Counted from the stretch's first letter, positions 24,198 through 33,865 are shown. The stretch is 64,000 nucleotides of DNA from Paludibacteraceae bacterium (GCA_023227695.1 JALNVE010000002.1:1-64000); one strand, 5' to 3'. Numbers and translations are program-made. Notes: a model not told the origin generated them from the letters alone.

Positions 24198-26354
24198 TTA
24201 CAATCCTCCAGCTTTAATAATGATCTGTTCGAGAATCTGTTGTGGTGTTGCATCAGAAGGTAAATCACGGATACAGTCATCAATAACGACTTCACGCTCG
24301 TATTTGGTTAAATCATCCCATTGCTTTTCTTTAGAAATCAGTTTTTGGATAATTTCTTCAGGAGAAGCATCTGAAGGTAATTCTTCCGCAACGGCATCAG
24401 ATATGGAATTAATATCTAATTTTTCTTCTTCCGGTTCTTCCTTTGATGGTTCTTGGACCCCTGTTTCCGTTATGGATTCACCCAGTACAGGGGCTAAAGC
24501 CTGTTGAAGGAATTTATTGGACTCATCACTTGTCTGTGGTGCTTCCTGACCACCCGATTCCTGACCACCCGCTTGTCCTCCCAAAAGAGAAGAGAAGTCT
24601 GGTATTCCACCTTCTCCATTTCCTTCTTGAGGCTGTCCTTGTATCTTAAGGTTAAGATATTTCGCGACGATTTCAGAAAAGTTTGATTTTTCTCCGAGAT
24701 TACTTGCGGCTTCACTAAGAAGATTACGAATAAGTTCATTGAAACTTGCATCCCGTACCGTGAACAAATCTTTATAAATTTTTTCTTCTATTTCAGAAAC
24801 ATCCAAGTTGAACAATTCATAAATGATTTCAATAGGAAGACTTCCTTTCTGATAGAGTTGAAACAAATTTTGGAAAACTTCGTCATTATCTCGAATTGTA
24901 AGACGATTAAACCCGACTTTCGGACACCAGTATTTTTTGATCCCGTTTTCGCCGACAGTGTACCATCCACGCGCTTCACAAATAGGAATAAACAGCTTAT
25001 TTTCGAAGAAGTCCACTAGAGTTTCTCTCTCTTGAGTAAACATTGTGTTGAGAATATCCGTGGTTGTCTTGCTTCCTGCATAACTTCCTTCTCCTGTCAG
25101 CATTTCCTTTGTTATTCCCAAACCGACATATATTTCATTGTCAAGACGCTCTATTTCCGAACTGATATCAAGAAGTCTATCCCTGCTGTCTAGTTTTTCG
25201 ATGGCATATTCATAGTTTCCTGCAATGGAATAATCCGGTTCATTATAGCTGATATCCCATTGCATACGCAAATCTTCAAGTTCTTCTGGTGTCGCATTCG
25301 GCGCTTTTAAAAGATATTTTGGGGACATATTCCTACTTGCCAGCGCGAGTTGAGTAAACTTATAAAAATCTTTCAACTGAAGGGGAACAAGAATCCTGTC
25401 GATAATTGACGGACTCACATCCATATAAGGACTTTTGCGTCTGGAGATACATTCGCAAAAACTCCCGTTCATATGATTCCAATCTAAAGCGATATATCCG
25501 TCGCTAGTAATCGAATCTACAATTTCTTTCGGAACACTGGAAACTATTTCTTCTTCTAGACCGTTATTATTATCACTTATGTTTCCCTGTAACATTTGGA
25601 TGTAACGTCTAGGGCGGTATTCTATTCTCTTTTCTTCGCTAAAACCGATTTCAAAAACAAATACTTCTTCTGGTGGAAGCATTTGTATCCTTTTCCACAA
25701 CCTTCTTTCCACATCCCATTCACAAAACAGATACGTCATTCCTATACAGTTACGTTCGTAAAGGATGTCTCCGCTTTTCTGAAAAAGATTAAGAGTCCTT
25801 ACCTGGTCTTCAAAAAGTTCCTTTACTTCGGACCTTCTTTCTTCCGGAACAAATTTGGGAATTGTCAAAGTAATTTTGGTTCTCGGCAAATCTGTCAACA
25901 GATCCAAGGCCCGCCCGACAAGGGCATCGCTCCTTGCATACCAGCGAAACCATGAAAATTTTTCCTGAAGACAGGAAGGCCATTGAATTATGCCTCCGTT
26001 CTTCGAATTCATCAATGTGATGAATGACGGGATATCATATACCCCTGATTTTATCCCCAAACCAGACGCATAACTGTTTCTATAGCTTTCTAATACAAAG
26101 CCGGGGGTATAATTGCTAATCGTAGAAGAATACCCGTCTATCATCATTCCTGCGGTTCTTGATCTTCCTGCCAACACCGTTTTCTTGGAAAGACGATTCT
26201 CAATGTCGGAAACGTTTTGTTTTGCCTTTCTAATCATATTGTCTTCTATAATCATTTCTTCCCTTGGATGGAAATTAATAGAAGATTGGGCTTGTTTTAA
26301 ACCCGCATTGATTTCAGCCATCATTTTTTTTCGAAGCCGGTTTTTCCTACTCAT
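24198..26354 (-). CDS. Portal protein
   Basis: At 718 residues this is in the size range of portal proteins of large phages. FRWYARSDALVGRALDLLTD (around residue 140) is the portal-type wing and stem entry motif. RMQWDISYN, EIYVGLGITKEMLTGEGSYA and the adjacent TTTDILNTMFTQERETLVDF segments (residues 380-450) are typical of portals that start with SPP1/T4-like cores. The C-terminal 170 residues are Glu/Gln/Gly-rich and probably disordered. The portal forms the 12-subunit DNA channel at one capsid vertex. It follows the terminase genes directly, as expected. Confidence 0.85.
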   Translation of the reverse strand: MSRKNRLRKKMMAEINAGLKQAQSSINFHPREEMIIEDNMIRKAKQNVSDIENRLSKKTVLAGRSRTAGMMIDGYSSTISNYTPGFVLESYRNSYASGLGIKSGVYDIPSFITLMNSKNGGIIQWPSCLQEKFSWFRWYARSDALVGRALDLLTDLPRTKITLTIPKFVPEERRSEVKELFEDQVRTLNLFQKSGDILYERNCIGMTYLFCEWDVERRLWKRIQMLPPEEVFVFEIGFSEEKRIEYRPRRYIQMLQGNISDNNNGLEEEIVSSVPKEIVDSITSDGYIALDWNHMNGSFCECISRRKSPYMDVSPSIIDRILVPLQLKDFYKFTQLALASRNMSPKYLLKAPNATPEELEDLRMQWDISYNEPDYSIAGNYEYAIEKLDSRDRLLDISSEIERLDNEIYVGLGITKEMLTGEGSYAGSKTTTDILNTMFTQERETLVDFFENKLFIPICEARGWYTVGENGIKKYWCPKVGFNRLTIRDNDEVFQNLFQLYQKGSLPIEIIYELFNLDVSEIEEKIYKDLFTVRDASFNELIRNLLSEAASNLGEKSNFSEIVAKYLNLKIQGQPQEGNGEGGIPDFSSLLGGQAGGQESGGQEAPQTSDESNKFLQQALAPVLGESITETGVQEPSKEEPEEEKLDINSISDAVAEELPSDASPEEIIQKLISKEKQWDDLTKYEREVVIDDCIRDLPSDATPQQILEQIIIKAGGL

Positions 26355-26356
26355 CT

Positions 26357-26860
26357 TTATCTCCCCAACCTATTCAAAATTGATTTGTTGCTTTTAAGGT
26401 ACGACCGTATTTTCATAAATTTGTTTCTGAACTCATAATCCGATTGCAAAATGTTTTTTTTATCTTCAAGGAAATACCAAAGTCTGTCGTTCATTTCTTC
26501 CATTTCTTTAAGCGTGTTATCAATATCATTGACAATATCGAGAATTTCTGCGTTCTGGGTTTTCTTTTCCCCATTATCTTCTCCATATCCTGTGTTTTCA
26601 AAATCTGAGACTTCTTCTGTTTCTCCTTTTTGTTTCTCCATATTTTTTTTATTCAGGTTCTTCTTAAAATTTTCAATATATGCAAATACCGGATGATGTT
26701 CTGGTATCGGCTGTCTGAAAGTATTAATATATGATGCCACCTGAGCGGCTAAAGGAATATCTTTAATGTATGGACTAATCTTATTTAGTTGTTCTAGAGC
26801 GCTCTTTTCTTCTAGCTTTCGTTCAATTTCAGCAACGACCTGCAATGCTTTAATATCCAT
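26357..26860 (-). CDS. Coiled-coil protein between terminase and portal
   Basis: The 167-residue protein is helical and charged, with predicted coiled coils at residues 1-30 and 110-150 and a flexible Gly/Glu linker. Its ATG overlaps the terminase stop as TAATG, so the two are coupled. It may assist packaging or portal assembly. No family is recognised. Confidence 0.6.
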   Translation of the reverse strand: MDIKALQVVAEIERKLEEKSALEQLNKISPYIKDIPLAAQVASYINTFRQPIPEHHPVFAYIENFKKNLNKKNMEKQKGETEEVSDFENTGYGEDNGEKKTQNAEILDIVNDIDNTLKEMEEMNDRLWYFLEDKKNILQSDYEFRNKFMKIRSYLKSNKSILNRLGR

Positions 26861-28644
26861 TAGAAAAATCTCCTGACATTTCCTGTCCTTACGTTTCTTC
26901 CGTTTCCTTCTTTAATCAGATTATATCGTATCGCTGTCGCCAATCTGTTTTTAGAGAAGGGATTTCTGACCGTAGGTTTCCTGATAGTCCTCTTTACGTC
27001 ATTGTAACAGCAATAGACGCTTCGCGCCCATGCCTCACTGATATCATCATGACACCCCGGACGATCAGGCGCGCAGACATCATATCTTGATTTAGCCCCT
27101 TCTGAAAGTATGGCTTCCAACATGAGAACTTCTTTGATCAAGACAGGATCGTCGTACAGTCTTAATAGTTTTTCTGTATAGAGACTTTTTACCACCTCAT
27201 ATATTTCCGCGTTAAATGAGAGACTTGTGGATACTGCTTCAAAGTAATTTATACCCTTTGACTGCATGATTTCTGACATTCCATATGCTTCTTTGCTATC
27301 CATAATTCCTGCGGATATCGGGAATCTTTTATTCACATCTTCGATTTCTTTTGCGATATCTTCCATAAGGAGACGACTTAGGTGTTTGTATTTATCGCAT
27401 TTTTCATAGATGGATTGTTCAGCCTGCCAGACATCAGAACTTGCGCTGAACCACACGTTTGCATAATCCAATGTAATAATGCCGTCTTCATCATGACTTA
27501 CCGCCAATGCGGCTCCGTCATTTTTGAATCCGAGATCCAAACCTGCATAATACCGGACCTCTCCTTTCCCTCTCGACGGTTTTATATAGAACGGATCTAT
27601 ACAGGAACGAAATTCATCAGGATCATCAACCCATGCCGAAACACTATCACTAAATTCTGCCCCGAATTCCGCAAGAAATCCGTTTCTGTTCCTTCTGCGT
27701 TCCGTTTTTAGATCTTCACTGGTAATAAGATCGGGATTCATCATCGCCGTGTACATTTGAACGCAAAGGATGGTGGATTCCTTTTCTTCCATACCCGTGA
27801 TGAACTGTTTATAAAATTTCCCGTATTTGGCTTTCGGAGAACTTATGCAAATTACTTTTCCGTCCCCTTTAAATCCCTTCACGCTAGGGGTCAATCCCTT
27901 ATAAACTTCTTCACCGCTATATTTTGACGCTTCATTGCTGATAAAAAAAGCCGTTTCATCCATACATACGACTATTGCGTCATGACCTCGTAATCCGTTC
28001 GAACTGCAACCACCGGTGAGAAAAGAAAGACTGGCTTTATTTTTCCCATTGGCGATATCTTCATCCGTGTAAAGACTAAAATAAGTCTGTGTCCTGTTAC
28101 AGACCCTGCTCTTCAGGATCGGGCAGTGATCAATTGCCGTGATCGCCACATCAAAAACAACCCCGGCCTGCTCATCAGTCGGAGCGACATTAAGAACTTT
28201 AATGGATGCCTGTGCCTGTTTACCATAATACTTCGCCGGGTCTCCTAAAAGGACAAGCTTATAAAGTTCGTATCCGATAATGCAAGCCGATATCATTGAT
28301 TTACCACTACGCCTTCCGGCTACCAAAACAAGTTCTTTAATTTTTCTCTTCGGAGTGTCTTCATAGTTGCATCTCTTATTTGTGTGCAACCATTTTATGA
28401 ATGTCTTTTCTGTAAACTTTCCGATGACCTTTTCTTTGACAATATCATAAATGGGAAATTCTTCATTTTCATCAAGAGGAAGGCCGTATAGCATTTTAAG
28501 GATGACTCTTTGCGCCGGCCTAAGTTTAATTCCGAACCCCCAATTCGATTCAATGAAAGTAATAATGTCAGCGCACTTGCTATTCGGATCTCCACCGACT
28601 ATAAATTCATTTGCGAGTTCATTTATAAGATTATCTTTTGCCAT
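26860..28644 (-). CDS. terL: Terminase large subunit (packaging ATPase-nuclease)
   Basis: The 594-residue protein has both TerL domains. The ATPase has Walker A AGRRSGKS (about 109-116), Walker B IVVCMDE (about 230) and a coupling motif ICISSPKA. The RNase H-like nuclease has YYAGLDLGFKNDG (first Asp), an AGIMDSKEAYG strand, and CHDDISEAW with the last acidic residues. It powers DNA translocation into the prohead and cuts the concatemer. The start at 28644 (MAKDNL) has GAGGAC 11 bases upstream. Directly upstream lies a shorter ATPase-only relative. Confidence 0.93.
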   Translation of the reverse strand: MAKDNLINELANEFIVGGDPNSKCADIITFIESNWGFGIKLRPAQRVILKMLYGLPLDENEEFPIYDIVKEKVIGKFTEKTFIKWLHTNKRCNYEDTPKRKIKELVLVAGRRSGKSMISACIIGYELYKLVLLGDPAKYYGKQAQASIKVLNVAPTDEQAGVVFDVAITAIDHCPILKSRVCNRTQTYFSLYTDEDIANGKNKASLSFLTGGCSSNGLRGHDAIVVCMDETAFFISNEASKYSGEEVYKGLTPSVKGFKGDGKVICISSPKAKYGKFYKQFITGMEEKESTILCVQMYTAMMNPDLITSEDLKTERRRNRNGFLAEFGAEFSDSVSAWVDDPDEFRSCIDPFYIKPSRGKGEVRYYAGLDLGFKNDGAALAVSHDEDGIITLDYANVWFSASSDVWQAEQSIYEKCDKYKHLSRLLMEDIAKEIEDVNKRFPISAGIMDSKEAYGMSEIMQSKGINYFEAVSTSLSFNAEIYEVVKSLYTEKLLRLYDDPVLIKEVLMLEAILSEGAKSRYDVCAPDRPGCHDDISEAWARSVYCCYNDVKRTIRKPTVRNPFSKNRLATAIRYNLIKEGNGRNVRTGNVRRFF

Positions 28645-28646
28645 TT

Positions 28647-29498
28647 TTACACACAAAAGTCCTCGATGAAATTCTTAAAATTATTTTGAATCATGTGTTT
28701 TACATCATTTCCAGAAAGACTTCTCGGGTTCATTAACGTAGTCTCTGATCTAAAGATAAACCTTGGATTGCAAAAGCTCGTCATCGGATTTCCTAAATTT
28801 TTCCTTGATGAAAAGGTAAAATTAAGATTGTCCGAATACCGAAGCAATGATGGGCATATCAATTGAAAGACCTTTTTAAAATCAAAACAGGATTCAATTT
28901 CATCCATCACCACCATATAGTAGTTTTTACCCCGAACAGAAGCGGGTCCGAAAGAATTGGAATCAACGACAACCGTTCCTTTTCGTCCCTTTTCAATATC
29001 TTCTTCGGTTAAGAAGACAACACTGTCAAACGTCTTCGACCCTATTCTCGACTCTAAGAACGGATTTAGTCTCACGAGATTTAAAAATGTATCCAATATG
29101 AAACAAGAAGAATTGAGGTTAGGACCAAAGAAACTGAAAAAGAATTTTGAACCAGATACAAAGTGATATTCTTTGCAGGGATCTTTACTTTTCCTTAAGA
29201 AACTTTCCAATTCGTATGCCATGACAAGAGATCCTAGTAGTGTCTTCCCGGAACGCCTACCGCAAACAGCAGAAACTAATCTACTGTTTTTTTCACCGAA
29301 CAAGATGTTGTTTTCAGACAAATGTTTAAACAGTTGTTTTTCCGTCATCTGACGGGGTTCATAGACTTTTAAAGGGTCTTCTACCTCATATAAAACACTG
29401 TCGTCAAATTCCATGCCGTAAGCAAGCTTAAGGAACATGCGCTGTCCTATGCCAAGTTCTATTCCAAGACTTTTCGTGAATTCGATGATATCCGTCAT
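28647..29498 (-). CDS. Terminase-like ATPase lacking the nuclease domain
   Basis: The 283-residue protein parallels the N-terminal half of the adjacent terminase. It shares a GIGQRMFLKLAYGMEFDD region (matching LRPAQRVILKMLYGLPLDE), Walker A CGRRSGKT at about residue 80 and Walker B YMVVMDEIE at about 215. It stops shortly after the ATPase core with no nuclease motifs. It has its own GAGGT ribosome binding site, so it is an independent gene and not a frameshifted fragment. It may be a duplicated terminase turned regulatory or small-subunit-like partner. The function is inferred. Confidence 0.8.
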   Translation of the reverse strand: MTDIIEFTKSLGIELGIGQRMFLKLAYGMEFDDSVLYEVEDPLKVYEPRQMTEKQLFKHLSENNILFGEKNSRLVSAVCGRRSGKTLLGSLVMAYELESFLRKSKDPCKEYHFVSGSKFFFSFFGPNLNSSCFILDTFLNLVRLNPFLESRIGSKTFDSVVFLTEEDIEKGRKGTVVVDSNSFGPASVRGKNYYMVVMDEIESCFDFKKVFQLICPSLLRYSDNLNFTFSSRKNLGNPMTSFCNPRFIFRSETTLMNPRSLSGNDVKHMIQNNFKNFIEDFCV

Positions 29499-29505
29499 AC
29501 ATACC

Positions 29506-30033
29506 TCATGTTTTTATTTCGGCTATCTGCCGTTTTAGTTCCTTTCTCCAATCCCCCATGACTTCGGTTAGATTTTGAAAGAAAATGTTTGAGATTTCGA
29601 TGCTAAAACCAGACTTGGCAAAGCTTTCCTGACATTTCATCATGAAAAACCTCCAAATTATTTTCATTGAAGGAGAATTCACATCGATGCTCGATTGGGC
29701 GTCAAATTCTTTCCTTGCCATGAAAGCTTTAAGCATCTTATCTACTATTTCTGCTCTTTTCGTAGAAATGACTGAAGAACTTTCTATATTCCCAATTTCA
29801 TCAGCCATCGCAATGTTACCAGCAAGGTTGTCAATTTCCCTTACATATTCAGAAACAAGTGAATCAAGGATATCTTCAAGAGTCATATCTTTTGATGCAA
29901 GTTTTTCTGTAAGAGTCTGCCCGTTGTAAAATTCTCTAATTTTCTTATTTTTATAGGAAAGTTTGTCTTTTGTCGTTGCGGGTAATTCTGAATTTAAGAC
30001 CGTGATTTCTTGACGGTCTATATTTTCATCCAT
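29506..30033 (-). CDS. Helical protein upstream of terminase, possible small subunit
   Basis: All-helical, 175 residues, acidic N-terminus and basic C-terminal helix (DWRKELKRQIAEIK). Terminase small subunits are short helical proteins encoded just before terL, so that role is possible by position only. No helix-turn-helix is clear to me. Confidence 0.5.
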   Translation of the reverse strand: MDENIDRQEITVLNSELPATTKDKLSYKNKKIREFYNGQTLTEKLASKDMTLEDILDSLVSEYVREIDNLAGNIAMADEIGNIESSSVISTKRAEIVDKMLKAFMARKEFDAQSSIDVNSPSMKIIWRFFMMKCQESFAKSGFSIEISNIFFQNLTEVMGDWRKELKRQIAEIKT

Positions 30034-30044
30034 ATTTTTTGTCC

Positions 30045-31259
30045 TTAAAACTGTATTTCAAAATCTTCTTCTTCTGGAATTTTAATATCTTCAGAAAATC
30101 CTTCAGAAAATCCTACTTGGAGGTTTCCTTCCGATTCCGGAATATTTATTTCATCCGGACTAGAAAATCCCATGTCAACATCAACATTTCCGATTCCTTC
30201 TAGACTAGAATTTTCTTCTGAAACATCGATTTCAATTGAAGTGGCGGCTCCTTCAGAAACAGGAATATTTTCAGCGTCTTCAAATAATTTTATACCCATC
30301 TGATTATTTTCCATATCTTCTAATTCCACGGTTTCTAAATCATCACGAAGGCTGATATTGTCTGACCTGACAGGAATTTCTATTTCAGGTGTTTTAACTT
30401 CAATTTCAGGTATTTCAACATCTTGTGATGTAGTGGTAAATATGTCTTCTGGGTTTGCCTCAAACTTTTCTTCTACGTTGATTCCGTTTTCAAAAGCCAG
30501 GAAGAACTTCTTAAGCCTGTCATAAGGTTTATCACAACTTGCCGTAATTTTCTTTATAACATCTTCGTTCCCGTCTTTATTGTCAAAACCAGCATTCATG
30601 ACATCAATCATGGTGTCTCCAGCCCATTTTTCATCAATATCCCCTGCACCGGCAATAAGAACCAAAGATGTCGGAATACAGGCGAAATATTCTTTCTTCA
30701 CGTAATCATCATTTAAACAGGAAGCAACCATATCCATAGGACCTTCTTTAATTTTGAAATCTAAGTTCTCCGTTTTAGGCATTCTGTTTATTTTTGCGTG
30801 TTCTTTGCAAGAGCACCCCAATACGTATCCGAAATGCTTACGATATGGATTTTTTACCGCCGATTCAAATGCTTCTTTGCAAGAATTGTAACCTCTGGCA
30901 TCTAGTATGAAACGACCTACAGATCCATAAAGTTTTAATTGTTTTTCGATATCCGGTTTAAAAAGCGCGACAATTTCTTTCTTGTTATTTTGGGAAATCC
31001 TTGACTTAATAACGTCGATTTTACATCCTGCATTCATCATGTTTCTTACGGACTGAATGATTTTCTGTTTAGCATTTCTCATCATTTTCATAGATCCTTC
31101 TGGTTCAGAAGAAGGTATAAAATCACCATTCCACTGTTTCTCAAGTTCATCTTTACAGTCAAAAGGGTTCCTTTCATTCTTTTTTACATCATAGGAATCA
31201 TTTTCTTCCATCCATGAAAAATCGGGTTTAAGTTCGTTAATCTTCTGTATGAAATTCAT
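30045..31259 (-). CDS. Hypothetical protein with acidic repeat tail, 404 aa
   Basis: Residues 1-260 form a compact domain with several cysteines (GCSCKEH, CLNDD). Residues 270-404 are a low-complexity acidic tail with repeated E-I-P/E-I-E units (VEIPEIEV, PEIEIPV). No family is recognised. It is coupled to the next upstream gene by a two-base gap. A packaging or head-assembly accessory role is plausible from position alone. Confidence 0.55.
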   Translation of the reverse strand: MNFIQKINELKPDFSWMEENDSYDVKKNERNPFDCKDELEKQWNGDFIPSSEPEGSMKMMRNAKQKIIQSVRNMMNAGCKIDVIKSRISQNNKKEIVALFKPDIEKQLKLYGSVGRFILDARGYNSCKEAFESAVKNPYRKHFGYVLGCSCKEHAKINRMPKTENLDFKIKEGPMDMVASCLNDDYVKKEYFACIPTSLVLIAGAGDIDEKWAGDTMIDVMNAGFDNKDGNEDVIKKITASCDKPYDRLKKFFLAFENGINVEEKFEANPEDIFTTTSQDVEIPEIEVKTPEIEIPVRSDNISLRDDLETVELEDMENNQMGIKLFEDAENIPVSEGAATSIEIDVSEENSSLEGIGNVDVDMGFSSPDEINIPESEGNLQVGFSEGFSEDIKIPEEEDFEIQF

Positions 31260-31261
31260 GA

Positions 31262-31633
31262 TTATGCCTCGGTTTCAATTGTTGTAATGTCGTCTTCTAA
31301 ATCTTGAAGGGTTAATATGTCCGACGCGTGAACCGGCCTGATAAAGGAATTATCGTCACTCATTTCCCATAGGCAATGACGAAGTTTATGGACCAAAACA
31401 CTCCCTCCGTCTCTCCTTTTACCAGCAGCGACAAACATTCTTTTTACATATTCCGAATCCTTCGGAAGTTCTTTGACGAGCCTCTTATTGTTTCCAAGTA
31501 TACAATCAATTCCGAGACTTGAATGCCAGCGGAAATTTTCACACAATGAATCGTCTTCCGAAACGGAATTACTGACGCTGACGCTAGCTATGCGCTTCTT
31601 GATTTCTGCCAATTCTTTAGAAAGTTTAGACAT
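31262..31633 (-). CDS. Hypothetical protein, 123 aa
   Basis: A short soluble protein with an N-terminal helix and an acidic C-terminus (LEDDITTIETEA). No motif is recognised. A T-tract/GATA motif lies 36 bases before its start, making it the first gene of the packaging transcript. Confidence 0.55.
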   Translation of the reverse strand: MSKLSKELAEIKKRIASVSVSNSVSEDDSLCENFRWHSSLGIDCILGNNKRLVKELPKDSEYVKRMFVAAGKRRDGGSVLVHKLRHCLWEMSDDNSFIRPVHASDILTLQDLEDDITTIETEA

Positions 31634-31668
31634 ATTTGACCTCTTCTTTACCTATATCCTTGTTTTAA

Positions 31669-31679
31669 TATCAAAAAAA
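31669..31679 (-). promoter_or_regulatory. Candidate phage promoter motif TTTTTTTGATA
   Basis: TTTTTTTGATATT on the minus strand, in the gap between the sigma-like gene and the packaging genes. Confidence 0.4.
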
Positions 31680-31686
31680 CTGTCTT

Positions 31687-32262
31687 TTAATCCATGATAG
31701 CATCCAAGATTAAACCGTTCCTTCGATAAGTCCTTTTGATTATATTCAAGTTTTTCCCTATCGTGTAAAAGATTTCATATATCGGCCAAATCTTTTTTTT
31801 CAGAAGTCGTTCAAGACATTTTTCAAAAGTTGAAGAGACTTTAACTTGAGACATTTTGAGAACTTCTGCCGTACAGATGTATGATGTAGAAAAGAATAAC
31901 ATCGTAAGAATCGCCTTTTCCTGTTCATTGAAGTATTTCGAAGCATCCTTTTCCAAAAATTCAACAAAGATATCAGAAACGGATTTAAGGTATGAAATAC
32001 ATTTCAATCTTTTCCTTATCTGTTTTATATCATAACACAGGCTTGATTGTCCCCTTTCCAAAATATCCTGGACTTCGGTTTGTTTTTTTCGAGATAGGAA
32101 TATCAGGTAAAGTATATCCCTGTCTTTCGGATTCAAAAAAGAAAAAAGAGTCCTAAAGTATTTGACATTTTCAACGGTTAAAAACTGTTCGGCTTCCCCT
32201 TCTACGGAAATATCCTTATAGTTTTCAACATCTCCACCGACATAGCTGACCTGAATTGACAT
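31687..32262 (-). CDS. Sigma-region-4-like transcription factor
   Basis: Two helix-turn-helix units in the style of sigma-70 region 4 are visible. LNPKDRDILYLIFLSRKKQT leads to a recognition helix ending YDIKQIRKRLK (residues 43-88), and FNEQEKAILTMLFFS leads to SSTFEKCLERLLKK (residues 115-155). No region 2 is present. Large phages often encode divergent sigma-like factors for late genes, and this one may recognise the T-tract/GATA motif found before many minus-strand genes. It lies next to a NusG-like gene. Confidence 0.6.
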   Translation of the reverse strand: MSIQVSYVGGDVENYKDISVEGEAEQFLTVENVKYFRTLFSFLNPKDRDILYLIFLSRKKQTEVQDILERGQSSLCYDIKQIRKRLKCISYLKSVSDIFVEFLEKDASKYFNEQEKAILTMLFFSTSYICTAEVLKMSQVKVSSTFEKCLERLLKKKIWPIYEIFYTIGKNLNIIKRTYRRNGLILDAIMD

Positions 32263-32279
32263 CGTTTATACCCCCAGAA

Positions 32280-32828
32280 TTACAGAAAACGTTTAAACCA
32301 TTCCTGATTAGTCATGTTGCATGGCATCTCTTTGAAAATAGATTTTTCAAATCTTAATTCTTTCGGAGAAAATTCTCTAATGAATGACCTGATATAGAAC
32401 TTGAAAAGCACCTTTATTTTAGATCCTTCACGGTTTTTGCCGACAACCAATCCATATAGATTTTTAAGATATCCTTCCCGTACATTTATAACGTCTCCCT
32501 TTTTAAACTTAGCATCAGAACCGTTTTTTTCTATAGACTTGGTGAATTTACGGACTTCCGATTCTTGGAAACGATATGATCTCCCGTTATTCTCGACAAT
32601 TCTCAAAACAGCAGAAAGTCTAAGAATCTTGTCTTTTAAAGAATTGAAATCCGGAGAACAAATAAAAACCATGTATTCTCCCGTTTTTTTTATTTCTTTG
32701 TCTTCGATGACAATGATTTCAGGTTTCGATTTCGATTTTGAAAAGATTCCTTCAAGTTCTTCCACGACGACACCTGATTTTCCGTAATGACTCGTAGAAC
32801 TAATAATCAGACAATACCAATCTTCCAT
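32280..32828 (-). CDS. NusG-like (KOW-domain) transcription elongation factor
   Basis: The N-terminal 105 residues have the NusG opening pattern (DWYCLIISST) and an alpha/beta layout. The C-terminal 60 residues form a KOW domain (KKGDVINVREGYLKNLYGLV, then a beta-barrel tail). NusG paralogues bind RNA polymerase and modulate pausing and termination. A phage copy beside a sigma-like gene suggests control of late transcription or antitermination. Assignment is from motif pattern. AGGGGATAAAA precedes the ATG. Confidence 0.65.
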   Translation of the reverse strand: MEDWYCLIISSTSHYGKSGVVVEELEGIFSKSKSKPEIIVIEDKEIKKTGEYMVFICSPDFNSLKDKILRLSAVLRIVENNGRSYRFQESEVRKFTKSIEKNGSDAKFKKGDVINVREGYLKNLYGLVVGKNREGSKIKVLFKFYIRSFIREFSPKELRFEKSIFKEMPCNMTNQEWFKRFL

Positions 32829-32830
32829 TT

Positions 32831-33235
32831 TTATCCCCTAAATAGATTCAAAAATTTACGCAAGAAGCTGACTTTTTCCAGTCCGCCGTCAATGACCCAT
32901 TTAAGCATTGCGATCTTAGGATATTCCTTTCCGCAAAGGCTTGGATTTCCTAAGATCGTTTCCAAATCATCTTCAATCGATTCTTTCGTGTTCCGGCACT
33001 TAAAGTGCTGACATTGTTCACAGATTTCATTACTGTCACAGATAAAAATGTGATCAAATGATGATACCATTGTTTGATTTTCACAAATACCTATCTGACC
33101 ATTATCATGAATCCTTTTTCTTATGTTGTAAACGCAATTCGCTGGAGAACGACGTAAACATTCTTTTCGTCTCTCTTTCAATGCCTTCTCTATCATCTTC
33201 AAAAGTCTGTAGTTTATTTCCTCTTTGGATTTCAT
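32831..33235 (-). CDS. Hypothetical Cys-rich protein, 134 aa
   Basis: The protein has a CVYNIRKRI segment and a later ICEQCQHFKC cluster, probably a metal site of a small family seen in large phages whose function is unknown to me. The start at 33235 has GGAGGAGGG just upstream. Its first 130 bases overlap the end of the upstream gene in another frame, an unusually long overlap. Confidence 0.55.
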   Translation of the reverse strand: MKSKEEINYRLLKMIEKALKERRKECLRRSPANCVYNIRKRIHDNGQIGICENQTMVSSFDHIFICDSNEICEQCQHFKCRNTKESIEDDLETILGNPSLCGKEYPKIAMLKWVIDGGLEKVSFLRKFLNLFRG

Positions 33236-33836
33236 AACCCTCCTCCAATAATTTAACACGTTTGTTAATTTCGCTTATCAACACGAACTTACTAAGCAAT
33301 AAAACGGTATTTATACCCGCATCTCGGTAATCTTCAATCCTTGGACATCTTTTTATCGCTAGTTTTACTTCCAAACACCGCATAAGTTGATTTTTTATAT
33401 TGAAGTGCTCTGCGGCTTTTAAAAGATTTCCGAAATTCTTAAACAGACGAATCGCCGAACCAATTGAAGGGAAGATATCGGGCATTTCTTTATGCTTCTT
33501 AAGATATTCATTCTGGTTCTTAATTCTGCTTTCGATGATAAGATTGATGAAATAAACTTCATCATATCGCGAATCTTTCACTTGTTTTCCGTAAATCATT
33601 TCAACTGCGTTGTTGAAGCTTCCGAACCGCTTCCAAAACAGGGTCGTTGAAGGGTCTCCTTCTTTTTTATCCTTCTTATACTTTGTTTCGCTTATTGGAT
33701 GACCGTCCCCAACCCTCCTAAGAACATTCAGGAGTTCTAAATCAGAGAAAGGATGATTAAGTTTTACGACACGCTTTTTCTTAGCCTTGTCTATTCTTTT
33801 TTTTACAAATTTCTTGACTTCTGTTAGTTCTTGCAT
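33105..33836 (-). CDS. Homing-endonuclease-associated repeat protein
   Basis: Two to three copies of the HNH-associated DNA-binding repeat are visible: LLNVLRRVGDGHPISETKY, then GDPSTTLFWKRFGSFNNAVE, and a second unit ending FKNFGNLLKAAEHF. No HNH or other nuclease motif is present, so it may be a DNA-binding protein derived from such an endonuclease. The final 44 codons overlap the start of the next gene. A perfect palindrome lies upstream of its start. Confidence 0.6.
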   Translation of the reverse strand: MQELTEVKKFVKKRIDKAKKKRVVKLNHPFSDLELLNVLRRVGDGHPISETKYKKDKKEGDPSTTLFWKRFGSFNNAVEMIYGKQVKDSRYDEVYFINLIIESRIKNQNEYLKKHKEMPDIFPSIGSAIRLFKNFGNLLKAAEHFNIKNQLMRCLEVKLAIKRCPRIEDYRDAGINTVLLLSKFVLISEINKRVKLLEEGYEIQRGNKLQTFEDDREGIERETKRMFTSFSSELRLQHKKKDS

Positions 33837-33865
33837 CTTTGAGCCTAATATTTATTCCTATATAG

